Of a DNA stretch of 64,000 nucleotides, positions 1-9,094 are shown one piece after another. Source of the DNA: DASXRA01 sp963737425 (GTDB taxonomy: Bacteria > Actinomycetota > Actinomycetes > Mycobacteriales > Jatrophihabitantaceae); contig CAVTSX010000005.1 in the NCBI GenBank assembly GCA_963737425.1, positions 372,001 to 436,000 on the forward strand, in the 5' to 3' direction. The notes under the pieces were generated by a model. It did not search any database. It was not told the DNA's origin and saw only the letters and a program-made list of their open reading frames with translations. The position numbers and the translations under genes were made by a program. Position 1 is the first letter of the stretch. The number at the start of each line of letters is the position of its first letter.

Positions 1-1645
1 CGGCGTCGGCGTATCCGTCGTGAACGCCCTGTCCGAACGGCTCGAGGTAGAGATCGACCGTGACGGCTCGCACTGGTCGCAGCCCTATGTGAACGCGAAG
101 CCCGCAGCGCCATTGACCAAGGGCGCGAAGACGACCAGGAAGACGGGCACCACGGTCACCTTCTGGGCCGATCCCGTGATCTTCGAGACCACGACGTACT
201 CCTTCGAGACCATCAGCCGGCGATTGCAGGAGATGGCGTTCCTGAACAAGGGGCTGACCATCGTGCTGCGCGACGAGCGGCCCGGCCTCGTCGTCGACGA
301 GGAGGATGCCACGTCGGCGCCGTCCAAACCGGCCGGCCCGAAAGAAGTCACCTACCACTACCCGGGCGGCATCGCCGACTTCGTCAAGCATCTGAATGCG
401 ACGAAGAGTCCGATGCACAAGTCGGTGATCTACTTCAGCGACGAGTACCGCGAAGACAACCGCTACCGCATGTCGGTCGAGGTCGCTATGCAGTGGAATG
501 AGGCGTACTCCGAGAGCGTCTACACCTTCGCCAACACGATCAACACCCACGAGGGCGGCACGCACGAAGAAGGCTTTCGCACCGCGCTCACCAGCGTGGT
601 GAACAAGTGGGGCATCGACAAGAAGATCATCAAGGACACGAAGGAAGATCGCCTCACCGGCGACGACATCCGTGAGGGCCTGGCTGCCATCGTCTCGGTC
701 AAGCTGGGCGAGCCACAGTTCGAGGGGCAGACCAAGACCAAGCTCGGCAACTCCGAGGCGAAGTCGTTCGTGCAGAAGGTTTGCAACGACCGTCTCGCCG
801 GCTGGTTCGACAGCAACCCGAGCGAGGCGAAGATCATCGTCACCAAGGCGACGCAGGCGGCTCGTGCGCGTAAGGCGGCGCAGCAGGCCCGCAAGCTCGC
901 CCGCAAGAATGCGCTCGACACCATGGGCATGCCGGGCAAGCTGTCGGACTGCCGCTCCACCGATCCGCGCGAGAGCGAGCTCTACATCGTCGAAGGCGAC
1001 TCCGCCGGCGGCTCGGCGAAGTCTTGCCGAGACTCGATGTTCCAGGCGATCCTGCCGATTCGCGGCAAGATCATCAATGTCGAGAAGGCCCGCATCGACC
1101 GCGTGTTGAAGAACACCGAGGTCCAGGCGCTCATCACGGCGCTCGGCACCGGCATCCACGACGACTTCGACATCAGCAAGCTGCGCTACCACAAGATCGT
1201 GCTCATGGCTGACGCCGACGTCGACGGCCAGCACATCACGACGCTGCTGCTCACGCTGCTGTTCCGGTTCATGCGTCCGTTAATCGAGGCGGGCCACGTC
1301 TATCTCGCCCAGCCGCCGCTCTACAAGATCAAGTGGTCCAAGGGTGAGCCGGGATATGCGTACTCGGACAAGGAGCGCGACGGCCTGGTGAAGGCCGGCC
1401 AGGAAGCCGGGCGCCGACTCCCGAAGGAAGACGCGATCGCGCGGTACAAGGGCCTCGGTGAGATGAACTCCAAGGAGCTCTGGGAGACGACGATGGACCC
1501 GGCGCACCGGATCCTGCGACTGGTCACCCTGGACGACGCGGCGACTGCCGACGAGTTGTTCAGTGTGCTCATGGGAGAAGACGTCGAAGCCCGGCGCTCG
1601 TTCATCGTGCGCAACGCCCACGACGTCCGGTTCCTCGACATCTAG
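1..1645 (+). CDS. gyrB: DNA gyrase subunit B (5' end outside window)
   Basis: ATPase subunit of DNA gyrase, which with GyrA introduces negative supercoils. The frame is open from base 2 and the N-terminal ATP-binding region lies mostly upstream of the window; about 547 residues are present. The transducer region is followed by a TOPRIM domain: EGDSAGGSAKS begins near local residue 331 and supplies the catalytic Glu, and the metal-binding DADVDG lies at about 404-409. The C-terminal tail contains GEMNSKELWETTMDP and ends FIVRNAHDVRFLDI, typical of GyrB. gyrA follows 119 bp downstream, as in most actinobacteria. Confidence 0.98.
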   Translation, partial: GVGVSVVNALSERLEVEIDRDGSHWSQPYVNAKPAAPLTKGAKTTRKTGTTVTFWADPVIFETTTYSFETISRRLQEMAFLNKGLTIVLRDERPGLVVDEEDATSAPSKPAGPKEVTYHYPGGIADFVKHLNATKSPMHKSVIYFSDEYREDNRYRMSVEVAMQWNEAYSESVYTFANTINTHEGGTHEEGFRTALTSVVNKWGIDKKIIKDTKEDRLTGDDIREGLAAIVSVKLGEPQFEGQTKTKLGNSEAKSFVQKVCNDRLAGWFDSNPSEAKIIVTKATQAARARKAAQQARKLARKNALDTMGMPGKLSDCRSTDPRESELYIVEGDSAGGSAKSCRDSMFQAILPIRGKIINVEKARIDRVLKNTEVQALITALGTGIHDDFDISKLRYHKIVLMADADVDGQHITTLLLTLLFRFMRPLIEAGHVYLAQPPLYKIKWSKGEPGYAYSDKERDGLVKAGQEAGRRLPKEDAIARYKGLGEMNSKELWETTMDPAHRILRLVTLDDAATADELFSVLMGEDVEARRSFIVRNAHDVRFLDI

Positions 1646-1764
1646 CGCCCAAGTGTCTCTCCGTCTCCACCACTCGCTGACGCTCGGGTGGATCCGTCGA
1701 GCCAGCGCAAGCCCTTCGCGCGAGCGCTCATCACCCGGTGGTCATTTAGAAAGGCAGTTGCTTC

Positions 1765-4245
1765 GTGACTGACACCACTGACATCAACGGTGGTTCGTTC
1801 GACCGGATCGAGCCGGTCGACATCCAGACCGAGATGCAGCGTAGTTACATCGACTACGCCATGTCGGTGATCGTCGGGCGCGCCCTGCCCGACGTGCGCG
1901 ACGGTCTCAAGCCGGTGCACCGCAAGATCCTCTACGGCATGTACGACTCCGGCTTCCGACCGGACCGCAACTACGTCAAGTGCGGCCGCGTCGTCGGTGA
2001 CGTCATGGGCAACTACCACCCACACGGCGACACCGCCCTCTACGACGCCCTGGTGCGCATGGCCCAACCGTGGTCGCTGCGTTACCCGATGATCGATCCG
2101 CAGGGCAACTTCGGCTCTCCCGGCAACGATCCGGCTGCGGCGTACCGCTACACCGAGTGCCGGCTGGCGCCGCTGGCCATGCACATGCTCGCCGACATCG
2201 ACAAAGAGACCGTCGACTTCATCCCGAACTACGCGGGCAACACCGTCGAGCCCGTCATCCTGCCGGCGCGTTTTCCCAATCTGCTGGTCAACGGCTCCGA
2301 AGGCATCGCGGTCGGCATGGCCACCCGCATCCCGCCGCACAACCTGCGCGAGGTGGCTGCGGGGGTGTCCTGGGCGCTCGATCACCCCGATGCGACGTCG
2401 GAGGAGTTGCTCGAAGAACTCATCCGATTGGTGCCCGGCCCGGACTTCCCGACGAAGGCGCTGATCGTCGGACGCGACGGTATTGAGGACGCCTACCGCA
2501 CCGGCCGCGGCTCGATCCGCATGCGTGCCGTCGTGAACGTCGAGGAAGACGTGAAGGGCCGCGTGATCCTCGTGGTCACCGAGCTGCCCTACCAGGTCAA
2601 CCCGGACAACCTCGTCGAGTCGATCGCCACGCTGGCCAAGGACGGCAAGGTCGCCGGCATCGCCGACATCAACGACGAGTCATCCGACCGCATCGGTATG
2701 CGGATCGTCGTCACGCTCAAGCGCGACGCGGTGGCCAAGGTCGTGCTGAACAACCTGTTCAAGCACACTCAATTGCAGACGACCTTCGGCGCCAACATGC
2801 TGGCGATCGTCGACGGCGTGCCGCGCACGCTGCGCCTTGACCAGTTCGTGAGCCACTACGTCGACCACCAGGTCGAGGTCATCGTCCGACGCACGCAGTA
2901 CCTCCTGCGCGAGGCCGAACAACGCATCCACATCCTGCGTGGGCTGCTCAAGGCGCTCGACCAACTCGACGCCGTCATCGCACTCATCCGCGCTTCGGCA
3001 TCGGCCGAGATCGCACGCGGCGGCTTGATGCAACTACTCGACATCGACGAGGTGCAGGCCACCGCGATCCTCGACATGCAACTGCGGCGGCTCGCCGCCC
3101 TGGAGCGGCAGCGGATCATCGACGAGCACGACCGCATCGCCGCCGAGATCGACGACTACAACGACATTCTCGCCAGGCCCGGACGTCAGCGCTCGATCAT
3201 CCGTGACGAGCTCGCCGACATCGTCGAGCGGCACGGCGACGAGCGCCGAACGATCCTGGTGCCCTACGACGGCGACGTCAGTATGGAAGATCTCATCGCC
3301 CAAGAGGATGTGGTCGTCACGATCACCCGGACGGGGTACGCCAAGCGCACCAAGACCGATCTCTACCGGGCGCAGCGCCGCGGCGGCAAGGGCGTGCAAG
3401 GTGCAGCCTTGAAGACCGACGACATCGTCGCGCACTTCTTCGTCGCATCGACCCACGACTGGATCCTGTTCTTCACGAACAAGGGACGGGTGTACCGGGC
3501 CAAGGCCTACGAGTTGCCCGAGGCGAACCGGAATGCACGCGGCCAGCATGTCGCCAACCTGTTGGCATTCCAGCCGGGCGAGGCCATCGCCGACGTCATC
3601 ACGATCAAGAACTACGAAGTCGCGCCGTACCTCGTGCTGGCGACCAAGGCGGGCCTGGTCAAGAAGACGAAGCTCGCCGACTTCGAGTCGAACCGCACAG
3701 GCGGCATCGTGGCGATCAACCTGCGCGAGGACGACGAACTGATCGACGCGTCACTGATCTCGGCCACCGATGACCTGCTACTGGTCAGCCGCAATGCGAT
3801 GTCGATCAGGTTCAAGGCCGACGACGATGCGCTGCGCCCGATGGGCCGCGCCACGTCCGGCGTCATTGGCATGCGATTCGCCGGCGCCGACGAGTTGCTC
3901 GCCATGGAGGTCGTGCGTGGCGATGTCGAGATGCTCGTCGCGACCGAAGGCGGCTACGCGAAGCGAACCAAGATCGACGAGTACCCCCAACAGGGCCGCG
4001 GGGGCAAGGGGGTGCTCACGGCGCGTATCGTGTCCACGCGAGGTGGGTTGGTCGGTGCAGTTGCCGTCCGTCCCGAGGACGAGATCTACGCGATCACGTC
4101 CGACGGCGTGGTCATTCGCACGAAAGCTGCGGAGGTCCGCCGGGCACAGCGGCAGACGATGGGCGTGCGGTTGATGAACCTGCCCGAGGGGGTAAACCTG
4201 GTTGCGATCGCCCGCAACGCTGACGAGCCCGACGAGCAGGAGTAG
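1765..4245 (+). CDS. gyrA: DNA gyrase subunit A
   Basis: Breakage-reunion subunit of DNA gyrase. The GTG start is supported by the SD-like GAAAGG ten bases upstream; the protein has 826 residues, a normal length. The catalytic Tyr is Y129 in AYRYTECRL. The quinolone-resistance-determining region reads HPHGDTALYD, with Thr90, Ala91 and Asp94 in mycobacterial numbering; Thr at 90 is a common quinolone-susceptible state. The GyrA box QRRGGKGVQG is present in the C-terminal beta-pinwheel region, which supports supercoiling activity. It forms the usual gyrB-gyrA pair and the downstream DUF3566 gene is also conserved. Confidence 0.98.
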   Translation: MTDTTDINGGSFDRIEPVDIQTEMQRSYIDYAMSVIVGRALPDVRDGLKPVHRKILYGMYDSGFRPDRNYVKCGRVVGDVMGNYHPHGDTALYDALVRMAQPWSLRYPMIDPQGNFGSPGNDPAAAYRYTECRLAPLAMHMLADIDKETVDFIPNYAGNTVEPVILPARFPNLLVNGSEGIAVGMATRIPPHNLREVAAGVSWALDHPDATSEELLEELIRLVPGPDFPTKALIVGRDGIEDAYRTGRGSIRMRAVVNVEEDVKGRVILVVTELPYQVNPDNLVESIATLAKDGKVAGIADINDESSDRIGMRIVVTLKRDAVAKVVLNNLFKHTQLQTTFGANMLAIVDGVPRTLRLDQFVSHYVDHQVEVIVRRTQYLLREAEQRIHILRGLLKALDQLDAVIALIRASASAEIARGGLMQLLDIDEVQATAILDMQLRRLAALERQRIIDEHDRIAAEIDDYNDILARPGRQRSIIRDELADIVERHGDERRTILVPYDGDVSMEDLIAQEDVVVTITRTGYAKRTKTDLYRAQRRGGKGVQGAALKTDDIVAHFFVASTHDWILFFTNKGRVYRAKAYELPEANRNARGQHVANLLAFQPGEAIADVITIKNYEVAPYLVLATKAGLVKKTKLADFESNRTGGIVAINLREDDELIDASLISATDDLLLVSRNAMSIRFKADDDALRPMGRATSGVIGMRFAGADELLAMEVVRGDVEMLVATEGGYAKRTKIDEYPQQGRGGKGVLTARIVSTRGGLVGAVAVRPEDEIYAITSDGVVIRTKAAEVRRAQRQTMGVRLMNLPEGVNLVAIARNADEPDEQE

Positions 4246-4385
4246 ACGCAAATGAGCGAACGCACCGAGCGAATCAACGCGCGCCGCGCAGGTAGAGCCT
4301 CGTGCCCGTTCGCACCGCCCGTTTCGTTCACGCAGGACGATGCAGCGGTTTCGCGTGGTCGAACGCGCCGAAAGTGGGCACACGC

Positions 4386-5462
4386 ATGAGCCGGCCGCCG
4401 CACTTGGGTGAGACGTTCAGCCCGCCTGAGCCGGTCACCAGAGCGCACGACGCAATGTCTGGGCAAAACGGTGGCTCGTCCACGCCAGAGGCACTCGACA
4501 ACGACAATCCGAACGACAATCCCGACGAGACCAGGCCGCGTTCCTCGTTCGGTCTGGCCGGATCCGGGCCGGCCGGCGGCTTCGAGCCGAATCCGATGCC
4601 GCCGTCGCTGCAGCCCCCGGACAGCGGTGCGCCGGCCGGCGACCAGTCCGATGCTGACGGGTTTGGCCAGACCACCGCGTTCGGCCAGCCGTCGCTGCAT
4701 ACGCCAGGCAACCCGCCATATGGTGACGTTGCCGAGACGGAAGGCTTCGGCCCGCCGACCGAGTACACGGGCCCGCCCACCGAGTACGCCGGGCTGCCGA
4801 CCGAGTTCAGCCCGCCGCCGGGCGAGTTCGCGCCGCCAGTTGAGTTTCCGCCGCCGGGCGACTTCCGGTCGGCGCAAACCGAGTTCACGTCGCCGCCTGG
4901 CGGCGGATTCGGCCCACCGTCTCCCGGATTCGGGCCTGCGCCCGGATCGTTCAACCCGAACCTCGAGGGATTCAGCGCCTCGACAGGCGGTCCACCGGCG
5001 GGTGGGCCTGGGGCGATGGGCGGCCTGCGGCCACCGCAGATGGACGGCCCGGGATCGCCACTGGGCGCCGGGCCCCGCTCAGGCGCCCCGACTGGTGCTA
5101 GGGCACGTGGCCCCCGTCGCGCCCGGCTGCAACTGCGCCACATCAATCCGTGGACGGTTCTCAAGTTCTCCTGCGTGTTGTCGATCGCCCTGTTCTTCGT
5201 CTGGCTGATCACCATCGGCTTGCTTTACGGCATCCTGCAGGCAGCGGGAGTCATCGGTCACATCAACAATGCGGCGACGACGATCAACGGCTCGGGCTCG
5301 AAGGACCCGGTCACCCCTGGTCTGGTGTTCGGTGGCGCCGCGATCATCGGCGTCGTGAACATCGTCTTGTTCATCGCGTTGTCGACTGTCGGCTCCGTGG
5401 TCTACAACCTGTGTGCCGACCTCGTCGGCGGAGTAGAAGTGACATTGTCTGAACGCGACTAG
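4386..5462 (+). CDS. DUF3566 membrane protein with Pro-rich cytoplasmic region
   Basis: Conserved actinobacterial membrane protein encoded directly after gyrA (Rv0007 position in M. tuberculosis). The first ~235 residues are low-complexity and rich in Pro and Gly, with repeated PPTEY/PPxEF units around residues 120-165. The DUF3566 region at the C-terminus starts near RARLQLRHINPW and has two membrane helices (LKFSCVLSIALFFVWLIT and GLVFGGAAIIGVVNIVLFIA). No enzyme motif is visible; the function is unknown, with a link to envelope or division inferred from context. The start is uncertain: 4386 is the second ATG-type start in the frame, 4302 gives 28 more residues and 4455 is a later ATG; none has a clear SD. 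Confidence 0.8.
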   Translation: MSRPPHLGETFSPPEPVTRAHDAMSGQNGGSSTPEALDNDNPNDNPDETRPRSSFGLAGSGPAGGFEPNPMPPSLQPPDSGAPAGDQSDADGFGQTTAFGQPSLHTPGNPPYGDVAETEGFGPPTEYTGPPTEYAGLPTEFSPPPGEFAPPVEFPPPGDFRSAQTEFTSPPGGGFGPPSPGFGPAPGSFNPNLEGFSASTGGPPAGGPGAMGGLRPPQMDGPGSPLGAGPRSGAPTGARARGPRRARLQLRHINPWTVLKFSCVLSIALFFVWLITIGLLYGILQAAGVIGHINNAATTINGSGSKDPVTPGLVFGGAAIIGVVNIVLFIALSTVGSVVYNLCADLVGGVEVTLSERD

Positions 5463-5513
5463 CCGGTTTGAAGCACGCACAGCGCGACCGCTAGGCTGAC
5501 TCTTCGCGTTTCC

Positions 5514-5587
5514 GGGCCTGTAGCTCAGACGGTTAGAGCGCATCCCTGATAAGGATGAGGCCGGAGGTTCAAGTCCTCCCAGGCCCA
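5514..5587 (+). tRNA. tRNA-Ile (GAT)
   Basis: A 74-nt cloverleaf. The acceptor GGGCCTG pairs with CAGGCCC, followed by discriminator A. The anticodon stem CATCC/GGATG encloses the loop CTGATAA with anticodon GAT at 5548-5550, and the T-loop sequence GGTTCAAGTCC is present. No CCA is encoded. It lies 51 bp after the DUF3566 gene, its usual place after gyrA. Confidence 0.97.
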
Positions 5588-5648
5588 CCGCGTCATCTCG
5601 GCGGCCGCAGTCGCGGTTGCCGGTCGGCGCCTACGGAAGGTGTAGACC

Positions 5649-5786
5649 GTGCGCAAGCCGCTCCTGCTGGTCGTTGTCATCGCCGGGGTCGTCGCGATTG
5701 TGCGCAAGCGGTCGTCGAACCAGGCGAGTGCTTCGCTCTGGCGCGAGGCCACCCAAGGCGGAGCCTCCGGCCCCGGCCAGTCGTAG
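5649..5786 (+). CDS. DLW-39-like small membrane peptide
   Basis: A 45-residue peptide starting at GTG 5649 with the SD GGAAGG eight bases upstream. It opens VRKPLLLVVVIAGVVAIVRKR, a single membrane helix followed by basic residues, then SLWREATQ, which resembles the DLW-containing tail that names the DLW-39 family. In actinobacteria this small gene usually sits beside the tRNA-Ile/tRNA-Ala pair, as here. Function unknown. The family assignment rests on size, position and the LWREAT motif. Confidence 0.7.
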   Translation: MRKPLLLVVVIAGVVAIVRKRSSNQASASLWREATQGGASGPGQS

Positions 5787-5804
5787 TCTGAGGCTGAGTC
5801 CTCC

Positions 5805-5877
5805 GGGGACGTAGCTCAATTGGCAGAGCACCGCCTTTGCAAGGCGGGGGTTAGGGGTTCGATTCCCCTCGTCTCCA
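5805..5877 (+). tRNA. tRNA-Ala (TGC), integration target
   Basis: A 73-nt cloverleaf. The acceptor GGGGACG pairs with CGTCTCC, with discriminator A and no encoded CCA. The anticodon stem CCGCC/GGCGG encloses the loop TTTGCAA with anticodon TGC at 5838-5840. The 3' part from 5832 onward is repeated exactly at 34063-34109, so an integrated element rebuilt the 3' half of this tRNA and left it functional. Confidence 0.97.
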
Positions 5878-5878
5878 C
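5832..5878. repeat. attL-side 47-bp direct repeat
   Basis: Starts in the anticodon stem of tRNA-Ala and ends one base past the discriminator. It is identical over 47 bases to 34063-34109; the flanking bases differ (5831 C versus 34062 T, and 5879 T versus 34110 C). This fits a core attachment site for the tyrosine integrase encoded just downstream. Confidence 0.95.
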
Positions 5879-5927
5879 TCCGTAAATCCGGGCCTTCCAT
5901 GATCTTCTGGCTCTTATCGCAGGCTTG

Positions 5928-5950
5928 TCGTGCATCGGGTCGTGCATCGA
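5928..5950. repeat. Paired CGTGCATCG repeats beside attL
   Basis: Two direct copies of CGTGCATCG(G/A) start at 5929 and 5941, spaced 12 bp. A near-identical pair with the same 12-bp spacing lies at 33951-33972 beside attR. Position at both ends of the element suggests integrase or excisionase arm-type binding sites. The left pair overlaps the region just upstream of the integrase start. Confidence 0.6.
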
Positions 5951-5969
5951 GCGTTGCTACGTTGTGCCC

Positions 5970-7418
5970 ATGGCAGCGCCAAAACGCCGGCCCCGCGGCC
6001 ACATCCGTCAACTGCCATCGGGAAGCTTCCAGGCGATCGTGTACGCCGGGACGGACCCGTTGACGGGCAAGCCTCACCGCGTGCGGGAGACGGCAACTAC
6101 ATACGCTGCCGCCGCTGCTGCGCTCACGAGGCTGCAGAGCCAGGTCGACGAGAACCGCCACCCGAAGTCTGACATCACGGTTGGGCACGCGATCGCCCAG
6201 TGGCTCGATGTCGCAAGGCTCGAGGACACGACCCGTGACCGCTACAAAGATCTGATCCGCATCTATATCGCGCCGACCGTCAGCCAGGTCATCGCGGGCA
6301 AGCTCGACGCCGAGATCCTCGAAAGGTTCTACGCGCGCCTGCAGCGCTGTCGAACCTTATGCGACGGCCGACCGAAGGCCGGCCACAAGTGCGAGCCACT
6401 CAGCACCAGCACCGTCCGGAAGATCCACTACATCATGAGTGCGGCGCTGGGCCAAGCGGTGCGATGGCGCCATCTCAACGTCAATCCGGCCTCGCTCACC
6501 GCGGCGCCGTCTGCGGGCCGGCCAAACCCAGATCCGCCGTCGGCCGACGAGGCGGCCTCGATCATTGGAGCTGCCTGGCGCGATCCGGAATGGGGTCTAC
6601 TGCTCTGGCTGGTAATGGTCACCGGCATGAGGCGCGGCGAGCTCAGCGCGCTCCGCTGGCGCGACGTCGATCTCCGTAATGGCGTCGTCCTGATCCAACG
6701 CGCCAACGCGCAGCCGCGGAAGGGCGTGAAGGAGAAGGCCACCAAGAGCCAGCAGCAGCGCCGTCTCGCGCTCGACGAACTGACGGTCGCGCTTCTCACA
6801 GACCATCGACAGCGATGGCAAGAACGCTGCTCAGCCCTCGAATTTGTCTTCGGTGACGACTTGTTCGTGTTCTCGCCAGCGCCGGATGCATCGAAGCCCT
6901 ACCAGCCGCACTCGCTCAGCCAGCGATACCGGCTGCTCGCCACCAGGCTCAAGTTGCGCAGCACACGGCTCCACGCGCTCCGCCACTACTCGGCCACCGA
7001 GCTGATCGCCGCCGGCGTCGATGTGCGGACTGTTGCCGGTCGGCTAGGTCACGGCAGCGGAGGTGCGACAACGCTTAAGGTCTACGCAGCCTGGGTCAGC
7101 GAAGCCGACCGACGCGCCGCCGTGGCGATCGCCGGCATCATGCCGCCGCCAGTCGCGACACCGCTTCCGCCACGAGGCCCGTACGAGATGATCGCCGCGG
7201 AGCTACGGGCCGACATTCTCGCTGGCCGACTTGCACCCGGGCAGGAGCTGCCAACGCTGGTGGAGCTTGGGAAAACGCATCAGGTGTCACCGGCTACAGC
7301 ACAGCGGGCCCTGGCGGTACTCCGCAGCGAGGAACTCATCGATGTTGCGCGGGGTCGGCGAGCAACCGTGCGAGACATCAGCCTCGCTGGGTCAAGTGCG
7401 TCGCAGCAGTCGGCGTAG
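5970..7418 (+). CDS. int: Tyrosine site-specific integrase with C-terminal GntR-type HTH
   Basis: Phage/ICE-type tyrosine recombinase, 482 residues from ATG 5970; the open frame begins earlier at TTG 5925 but those codons overlap the putative arm sites. An N-terminal arm/SAM-like region is followed by the catalytic domain: Arg in GMRRGELSALRWRDVDL (about R221), HALRHY (H335, R338), a GHGSGG motif and the nucleophile Tyr in KVYAAW (about Y372). After the catalytic domain, residues ~405-475 form a GntR-like winged helix (MIAAELRADILAGRLAPGQELPTL) like that of the separate GntR regulator at 9095-9604. It catalyses integration at tRNA-Ala; the tail may add regulation or DNA binding. The fusion is unusual. 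Confidence 0.93.
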   Translation: MAAPKRRPRGHIRQLPSGSFQAIVYAGTDPLTGKPHRVRETATTYAAAAAALTRLQSQVDENRHPKSDITVGHAIAQWLDVARLEDTTRDRYKDLIRIYIAPTVSQVIAGKLDAEILERFYARLQRCRTLCDGRPKAGHKCEPLSTSTVRKIHYIMSAALGQAVRWRHLNVNPASLTAAPSAGRPNPDPPSADEAASIIGAAWRDPEWGLLLWLVMVTGMRRGELSALRWRDVDLRNGVVLIQRANAQPRKGVKEKATKSQQQRRLALDELTVALLTDHRQRWQERCSALEFVFGDDLFVFSPAPDASKPYQPHSLSQRYRLLATRLKLRSTRLHALRHYSATELIAAGVDVRTVAGRLGHGSGGATTLKVYAAWVSEADRRAAVAIAGIMPPPVATPLPPRGPYEMIAAELRADILAGRLAPGQELPTLVELGKTHQVSPATAQRALAVLRSEELIDVARGRRATVRDISLAGSSASQQSA

Positions 7419-7444
7419 TTGCCCGACGCGGAGATAGACAGCAC

Positions 7445-8254
7445 TCAGGCCCGGGGCTGGGGTTGCTCGCGAGCTGCCGTGATCAGCGCCAGGAGATCGT
7501 CGAGCAGGGCTGGCGAGCACGCGATGGTCGCTCCAGAGCCCATGCGGTGCGCAGAGCCGTCGGCGTCTACGGCTAGTGCGCCAGCCTCTCGTGCGATTAC
7601 GACGCCGGCCGCGGTATCCCATGGGTGGTTCGACAACATGATGCTCGCGTCGAGTCGGCCAGCGGCGACCCAGGCAAGATCGATGGCCGCCGAGCCGAAC
7701 ATACGCACGCGCTGCACCCGCTTCGTCAGTTGCTCGGTGACGGCGAGTCGTGCCACGTTCCTTGCGGTGCTGTCCACGCCGACGGCGTAGTCGCCAATGC
7801 TAACGATCGCGTCGCTGAGGTTGCGGGTCGAGGAGGCTCGGATCGGAGAACCGTCGCATTGGGCCCCTCCGCCTGCGAACGCCCAATAGCGGCTGCCTAG
7901 AAACGGCAGGTCAATGACACCTACGACCGGGATGCCACCGCGGACGAGAGCTAGCGACGCGCCACAAAGTGGCAGGCCGTGGATGAGGTTCGCGGTTCCG
8001 TCGATTGGGTCGAGGACCCAGACGAGGTCCACCGACGAGTCGTCGCGGCCTTCCTCCTCCCCAAAGAACCCGATTTCAGGTGTGCGATCTTTGAGCAGGG
8101 CGCGGATTCTCCGCTCCACCGCAATGTCGAGGTCGGAGACCATGTCGCGCTCACCCTTTTCGGTGATCGACCCGACAGGATGGGTAAGAACGATTTCGCG
8201 GGCGAGATCGGCAGCCTCATTCCCTACGGCGACAAGCTCAGCCAGGCCTGTCAT
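7445..8254 (-). CDS. Inositol monophosphatase family phosphatase
   Basis: A 269-residue Mg-dependent phosphatase of the IMPase/FIG superfamily. All metal-site motifs are visible: GEEEG, WVLDPIDGTANLIHG and WDTAAGVVIAREAGA. The substrate cannot be told from the sequence; family members act on inositol phosphates, histidinol phosphate or PAP. It is the last gene of a leftward operon with the DUF5919 and GntR regulators, and its start overlaps the stop of the DUF5919 gene by 4 bases. A metabolic phosphatase inside the regulatory module of a mobile element is unexpected. Confidence 0.9.
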   Translation of the reverse strand: MTGLAELVAVGNEAADLAREIVLTHPVGSITEKGERDMVSDLDIAVERRIRALLKDRTPEIGFFGEEEGRDDSSVDLVWVLDPIDGTANLIHGLPLCGASLALVRGGIPVVGVIDLPFLGSRYWAFAGGGAQCDGSPIRASSTRNLSDAIVSIGDYAVGVDSTARNVARLAVTEQLTKRVQRVRMFGSAAIDLAWVAAGRLDASIMLSNHPWDTAAGVVIAREAGALAVDADGSAHRMGSGATIACSPALLDDLLALITAAREQPQPRA

Positions 8255-9090
8255 ATGCGCCTACCGCTCTCCCAGAGCGCGGTGAAGACTTGCTCAAACG
8301 TGTTGAACAGTCCAGTGACAGACCGCCGTTGAATCAGGAAGGTTGGACCCTCAACGCCGCGACTGGCTGGCAAGTAGGGCTGTACGACGCAGGTCGCATC
8401 GTCAACGACCGTGACATTGAAGCGGACGGTCTGTTCGTAGACCGCGATCTGGAGTCGATCCCGAGCCGCCTCGCTGAGCCGGTCCCCGACCAGGCGCGTG
8501 AGAGTTCCGATATTCAGCTCTGTAAGCGTGGCGAGATGGCCAGGTACGTGACCCTCCTCAGCCTCCCGTGCTCGCATCGCGTCGCTCGAAGGATCAAGGA
8601 ACAGACACTGCATGGTCGCGCCAGCTTCGATCAACTCACGCGTCCGCTGATCAGCCAACTGCTGGCAGATGTAGTTGAGTGACAGACCGACCGCACGAAT
8701 CTCCCTCGCGCCGTCGAATAGCGCCTCCGGTGGCATCGCCGCGCTGAACGCCGCTCTGGTCATGAAGACCGCAGAGAGGTCGCCGAAGCGCTCAGCCATG
8801 AGCCGGCCTACGAGATCAGACGACGCGTTCGACATGCCCTGAGTAGCACCGTGCGCGGCCAAGCCCGCGGCGACAAGGACGTCGCCAGGCGGCACAGTCG
8901 TGGTTTGCCATGACTCGACCGCTTCGGGCGAGGGCTGCCATCCCAGCAGGGGACCGAGCAACTTGGCGAAGTCTGCATCATCGACGCCGAGTGCCGCTCG
9001 CGCAGCTGTGATCTGCTCCCGAGCAAGTCCCGCTACGTCCGGCTGATAACCCGATCTGGTCCGAAGATCAACAACCTTGTCATCCGTCAT
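8251..9090 (-). CDS. DUF5919 regulator-like protein
   Basis: A 279-residue protein resembling actinobacterial XRE/DUF5919 proteins. The N-terminal ~75 residues contain a probable HTH (AARAALGVDDADFAKLLGPLLGW). The remainder matches the DUF5919 pattern: LFDGAREIRAVGLSLNYICQQ, GATMQCLFLDPSSDAM, EEGHVPGHLATLTELNI, YEQTVRFNVTVVD, CVVQPYLPASRGVEGPTF and a C-terminal TFEQVFTALWESGR. The biochemical role is unknown; it could sense a nucleotide or phospho-ligand. It lies 4 bp after the GntR gene and overlaps the phosphatase gene, so the three are one transcription unit. Confidence 0.75.
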   Translation of the reverse strand: MTDDKVVDLRTRSGYQPDVAGLAREQITAARAALGVDDADFAKLLGPLLGWQPSPEAVESWQTTTVPPGDVLVAAGLAAHGATQGMSNASSDLVGRLMAERFGDLSAVFMTRAAFSAAMPPEALFDGAREIRAVGLSLNYICQQLADQRTRELIEAGATMQCLFLDPSSDAMRAREAEEGHVPGHLATLTELNIGTLTRLVGDRLSEAARDRLQIAVYEQTVRFNVTVVDDATCVVQPYLPASRGVEGPTFLIQRRSVTGLFNTFEQVFTALWESGRRI

Positions 9091-9094
9091 TGCG

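Noticed and set aside
1645..1764. Partial inverted repeats in the gyrB-gyrA gap
   Set aside because: Stem is short and interrupted; gyrB and gyrA are normally co-transcribed, so I do not call a terminator.
5555..5791. Forward frame overlapping tRNA-Ile and the DLW-39-like gene
   Set aside because: Begins inside the tRNA and is out of frame with the SD-preceded small gene.
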